Assembly: GCA_002338145.1 (NCBI GenBank) | Contig: DDHP01000050.1 | Span: 32,551-39,762 of the forward strand | Direction of reading: 5' to 3' | DNA length: 7,212 bases | From: Deferribacteraceae bacterium UBA1873 | GTDB lineage: Bacteria; Chrysiogenota; Deferribacteres; Deferribacterales; Flexistipitaceae | Part shown: positions 4,619-7,212 of the stretch, piece after piece | Position numbering within the stretch: position 1 is the stretch's first letter | Layout of the letters: each line of letters begins with the position of its first letter | Position numbers and translations under genes: made by a program | Notes under the pieces: generated by a model | What the model was told of the DNA's origin: nothing | What the model saw: only the letters and a program-made list of their open reading frames with translations | Databases searched by the model: none

Positions 4619-6421
4619 TTATCTTAAACCAAGCTCTGCGAGCTTTTCAGATGTGGGAATTCCATCCATCCAGCCTCTGGCCTCATAATATTTAGGAAGC
4701 GTCTCGCTTAATCTGGCCATTGATCCTTTCTGAGGTCCGTCCGGGACAGGTTCTTCAAGAATCCGCTTGGGTAAAGTATCCTGAGAAGGATCGATACCGG
4801 CATCAAGATTATACAGCCTTTCCAGATTCCATATTCTCTCCCCGGCTTTAAGAAGGTCATCAGCTGAATAATTCAGTCCCGTAGCAGCATTAAAAAAGTT
4901 TTTGATCTCTTCAGGTGTTATGGCAAATGTTGTGAAAAGGCATACCCCGGAAGAATCCACAAGTGCTGTGGTGTCCTGGAAAGCCTTTGTCCATTCGGCC
5001 TTTCCCTCAATGCTGGTTGGCTCTAATTTTTCAGGTACTCCGAGAACTTCGGGGGAAATCATATATCCCCTAACGTGGCAGGCTCCTCTGTTGCTTGTAG
5101 CATAATTTAAAGCCATCCCCTGGGCAACCCTTCCGTCATAAGCGGGGAATTCAAGCTTTTTCACACTCATGGAATAATAAGGTTTGCCATATTCTTCGGC
5201 CAATCTGTAAGAGCCTTCAGCCAGCTTATCACCAAAACCTTCTCTGTTGGCTATTTTTTCCATCATTTCCACCATTGCATCAGCATCACCAAATTCCAGA
5301 GATCTCCCTATTTCATCTTTACTGATAATACCATTTTCATACATTTCCATTGCACATGCTATAGTACCACCGGCTGTTATGGGGTCAAATCCATATTCGT
5401 TGCAAATATAGTTTGCTTTGGCTATAGCTTTCAAATCATTTATTCCGCAGTCGGCTCCAAGCGCCCAGATAGGCTCATACTCGGGACCTTCGCCTTCACC
5501 GCTGAATCTTGGATCTGAAATCGCTGTGACTCTTCCGCAGCCAATAATACAGCCCATACATGCTTTATTTCTTTTAAGTATGGTATCTGCCATTGTTTCT
5601 CCGGATATATCTTCGGCTTTGGCAAATGTATCTCCTTGAAAATTATTAGTGGGGAAAAGCCCCGTTTCGTTGATAACATTCACCAGCACTGCAGTACCGT
5701 AGGCAGGAAGTCCCTGTGAGGTTACAGGGGAGTCTTTTAACAGCTTGTATGCTCCAAATGCAGCATTTCGGTAAGCTGTTTTGTCGGAAATCTTCACTCC
5801 GCCCGTTCCTCTGACGGCAATGGCCTTAACATTTTTGCTTCCCATAACAGCACCGACCCCGCTTCTTCCGGCTGCTCTGTGCTTATCGTTCATAATACAT
5901 GAAAACTTCACCAGTTTTTCTCCGGCAGGACCTATGGAAGCAATTTTTGCATCCTGGTGAAATTTTTCATGAATAATATCTTCCGTTTCGTGGGTTGTTT
6001 TTCCCCAAAGGTTTTTGGCACTTCTTATTTCAACTTTATCATTATAAATTGTTATATAAACGGGTTTTTTCGCCTTCCCTTCCAAAACAACCATATCATA
6101 TCCTGCATATTTGAGTTCCGAAGGAAAGTATCCGCCTGAATTTGAAGATGCAATTGTACCGGACTGTGGAGATTTTGTTACAACCATATATCGTCCGTTT
6201 GCTGCACCGTATGTCCCTGTCAGAGGCCCGACAGCCAGAAAAATTTTATTTTTATCGCTATATGCATCCACATCCGCAGGGACTTCATCGGTAAAATATT
6301 TAACGGCCAATCCTCTTCCACCTATAAATTTTTTAGCTGTATCAAGGTTCAAATCTTCAACACTGTAACTTTCTTTGGATAAATCTATTCGCAATATTTT
6401 TCCTGCCCATCCACCTGTCAT
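4619..6421 (-). CDS. aorB: Tungsten-containing aldehyde:ferredoxin oxidoreductase, catalytic subunit
   Basis: Cytoplasmic AOR-family catalytic subunit, 600 residues, the normal full length. It oxidises aldehydes to carboxylic acids at a tungsten (possibly molybdenum) bis-pyranopterin site. The N-terminus GWAGKILRIDLS and FIGGRGLAVKY open the AOR N-domain; AAGRSGVGAVMGSKNVKAI (183-201) is a family hallmark. The [4Fe-4S] ligands are Cys288, Cys291, Cys295 (CMGCIIGC) and Cys494 in DSSGVC, the same numbers I recall for Pyrococcus furiosus AOR. DSSGVC (489-494) and NEYGFD (341-346) correspond to the two pterin-binding DXXGXC/D motifs; the first has Asn instead of Asp. His449 in RGACHV appears to match the conserved active-site His. 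The start lies one base after the aorA stop, with GGAGGTG inside the end of aorA. Context favours an AorABC-type enzyme. A BamB-like role is less likely but not excluded, and the aldehyde substrate is unknown. Confidence 0.92.
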   Translation of the reverse strand: MTGGWAGKILRIDLSKESYSVEDLNLDTAKKFIGGRGLAVKYFTDEVPADVDAYSDKNKIFLAVGPLTGTYGAANGRYMVVTKSPQSGTIASSNSGGYFPSELKYAGYDMVVLEGKAKKPVYITIYNDKVEIRSAKNLWGKTTHETEDIIHEKFHQDAKIASIGPAGEKLVKFSCIMNDKHRAAGRSGVGAVMGSKNVKAIAVRGTGGVKISDKTAYRNAAFGAYKLLKDSPVTSQGLPAYGTAVLVNVINETGLFPTNNFQGDTFAKAEDISGETMADTILKRNKACMGCIIGCGRVTAISDPRFSGEGEGPEYEPIWALGADCGINDLKAIAKANYICNEYGFDPITAGGTIACAMEMYENGIISKDEIGRSLEFGDADAMVEMMEKIANREGFGDKLAEGSYRLAEEYGKPYYSMSVKKLEFPAYDGRVAQGMALNYATSNRGACHVRGYMISPEVLGVPEKLEPTSIEGKAEWTKAFQDTTALVDSSGVCLFTTFAITPEEIKNFFNAATGLNYSADDLLKAGERIWNLERLYNLDAGIDPSQDTLPKRILEEPVPDGPQKGSMARLSETLPKYYEARGWMDGIPTSEKLAELGLR

Positions 6422-6422
6422 A

Positions 6423-6902
6423 TTACACCTCCATGTGCCCTTCTTTTACCGAAGTGGCAAATTTTTTAATCTTGGATCTTGTGGGAGTATCTTCTTCTTC
6501 AAATGTAAGACAACCTGTTGGGCAAAATGCCACACATTCCGGATAATCACCACCGCACAAATTGCATTTGTCAGCTTTCATCTTGCTTTCGGCATATTTT
6601 ATCATTCCAAAGGGACAGGCACTTACGCAGGTTCTGCAACCCACACACTGATTTTCATCAACCAAAACAACACCAGTATCGCTGTTTTTTGATATTGCCC
6701 CTGCCGGACAGGCCTTTAAGCACCATGGCTCGTCACACTGCATACATGTAACAGTCACGAATGCAGCCTCATCCAAAAATACTTCATTTACTATTCTGGA
6801 TTTAGAAGGTGCGAACTCGTCAAAGTGTTTAAAAGAACAGGCAAGTTCACATGTTTTGCAGCCGATACATTTGGACGGCTCCACCCTTATTAACTTTTGC
6901 AT
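6423..6902 (-). CDS. aorA: Four-cluster ferredoxin-like subunit of aldehyde oxidoreductase
   Basis: Electron-transfer polyferredoxin of 159 residues related to the HycB/DmsB-type iron-sulfur subunits. Seventeen cysteines are present, sixteen in four cluster motifs: 12/15/18/22 (CIGCKTCELAC), 53/56/61/65 (CMQCDEPWCLKAC), 86/89/92/96 (CVGCRTCVSAC) and 113/116/123/127 (CNLCGGDYPECVAFC). Cys131 is extra. This predicts four [4Fe-4S] clusters carrying electrons between AorB and the FAD subunit or a ferredoxin. No signal peptide or membrane segment is visible, so it is cytoplasmic. The ATG at 6902 is preceded by AAGGGGG at a suitable distance. Its last codons contain the ribosome site of aorB, indicating coupled translation of the two subunits. 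BamC-type subunits of benzoyl-CoA reductase look similar, but the AorC neighbour favours AorA. Confidence 0.9.
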   Translation of the reverse strand: MQKLIRVEPSKCIGCKTCELACSFKHFDEFAPSKSRIVNEVFLDEAAFVTVTCMQCDEPWCLKACPAGAISKNSDTGVVLVDENQCVGCRTCVSACPFGMIKYAESKMKADKCNLCGGDYPECVAFCPTGCLTFEEEDTPTRSKIKKFATSVKEGHMEV

Positions 6903-6933
6903 AATTACCCCCTTTTACATTTTACTTTCTTGA

Positions 6934-6954
6934 ATTATATGGGTTTAAATCCCA
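6934..6954 (-). promoter_or_regulatory. Possible -10 box and imperfect inverted repeat upstream of aorA
   Basis: In the 85-bp gap between the moaD-like gene and aorA the minus strand has a perfect TATAAT (6934-6939), but no good -35 at 16-18 bp. Directly upstream is an imperfect inverted repeat TGGGTTTAAATCCCA (6940-6954), six of seven pairs matching, where an activator or repressor could bind. This may be an internal promoter for aorAB, or chance in AT-rich DNA. Confidence 0.3.
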
Positions 6955-6987
6955 AAATCATCTGCCACAATACTCGTTTCACAATCC

Positions 6988-7212
6988 TTATCCGCCTCCC
7001 ACAGGAGAAAATAACGTTAACGTATCCCCATCGGTCACTTTCGCATCCGGTTCGGATGATTTACCGTTAACCAATATTATAGCAACTTCATATTCTGGAA
7101 TTTTATAATATTCCAGGATATCCGACACACTGACATGCCGGTTTTTATTATTGAAAACCGTCGTGTACTTTCCGGTTTTGTTCGTCAGATAATCTGACAA
7201 ACCTGCATAGGC
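6988..7212 (-). CDS. MoaD/ThiS-like sulfur-carrier protein (5' end cut by window edge)
   Basis: Second beta-grasp sulfur carrier of the window. The frame is open to the right edge, and the first visible residues AYAGLSDYL match the position just after the first strand of MoaD proteins, so only about ten N-terminal residues are missing. A TTG at 7200 is in frame, but starting there would delete part of the first strand. The middle EVAIILVNGK and the end TLTLFSPVGGG are typical, with the C-terminal Gly-Gly needed for activation. It differs clearly in sequence from the other MoaD-like protein. It is the first visible gene of the AOR cluster, 85 bp ahead of aorA. The likely role is sulfur donation for the tungsten/molybdenum pyranopterin; a ThiS-like role is less likely in this context. 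Confidence 0.82.
   Translation of the reverse strand, partial: AYAGLSDYLTNKTGKYTTVFNNKNRHVSVSDILEYYKIPEYEVAIILVNGKSSEPDAKVTDGDTLTLFSPVGGG

Noticed and set aside
6945..6975. Sigma-54 promoter (TGGCA...TTGG on the minus strand) upstream of aorA
   Set aside because: The spacing is off by one and the invariant GC of the -12 element is GG, so it does not meet the consensus.
7198..7200. TTG as the start of the right-edge MoaD-like gene (70 residues)
   Set aside because: The frame stays open to the window edge and the preceding residues AYAG fit the first strand and turn of MoaD proteins, so the true start lies outside the window.

Overview
The window is an AT-rich bacterial segment, apparently from an anaerobe. 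The main evidence is a tungsten-type aldehyde:ferredoxin oxidoreductase (AOR) cluster with a four-cluster Fe-S subunit, an FAD subunit and two MoaD-like small proteins. An arsenic-resistance pair and a small Tat-exported molybdoenzyme lie beside it. Protein style and base composition would fit groups such as Deferribacterota or Desulfobacterota, but nothing here fixes the taxon.

Layout, left to right. (1) Minus strand, 1-1423: an arsenic detoxification operon, thioredoxin-type arsenate reductase arsC followed 14 bp later by an ACR3-type arsenite efflux pump that runs off the left edge. (2) A divergent intergenic region of about 150 bp with short palindromes and a candidate promoter. (3) Plus strand, 1577-2182: a small sulfite-oxidase-fold molybdopterin protein with a twin-arginine signal. 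(4) About 700 bp of weakly coding sequence: a palindromic intergenic repeat, then a UPF0158-family gene whose 5' part is out of frame and lacks a usable start (probable pseudogene). (5) Minus strand: tRNA-Gly(GCC) with its own good sigma-70-type promoter. (6) Minus strand, 7212 down to 3027: the AOR cluster in transcription order moaD-like (cut by the right edge), aorA, aorB, strong hairpin, second moaD-like, aorC.

How the genes work together. By analogy with the three-subunit AOR of Aromatoleum aromaticum (AorABC), AorB would oxidise an aldehyde to its acid at a tungsten (or molybdenum) bis-pyranopterin site. AorA would carry electrons through four [4Fe-4S] clusters, and AorC would pass them via FAD to NAD+. 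The MoaD-like proteins, both ending in Gly-Gly, are predicted sulfur carriers for pyranopterin synthesis. Genes within each sub-block are tightly spaced: the Shine-Dalgarno of aorB lies in the last codons of aorA, and the Shine-Dalgarno of aorC is formed by the Gly-Gly codons of moaD. In the ars pair, ArsC reduces arsenate to arsenite and Acr3 exports it. No arsR repressor is visible.

I see no CRISPR array, transposase or phage gene. The points most worth a second look are the two MoaD proteins flanking aorAB, the Gly-Gly/Shine-Dalgarno dual use, the hairpin inside the cluster, the frameshifted UPF0158 gene next to a palindromic repeat, and the possibly leaderless molybdoenzyme promoter.
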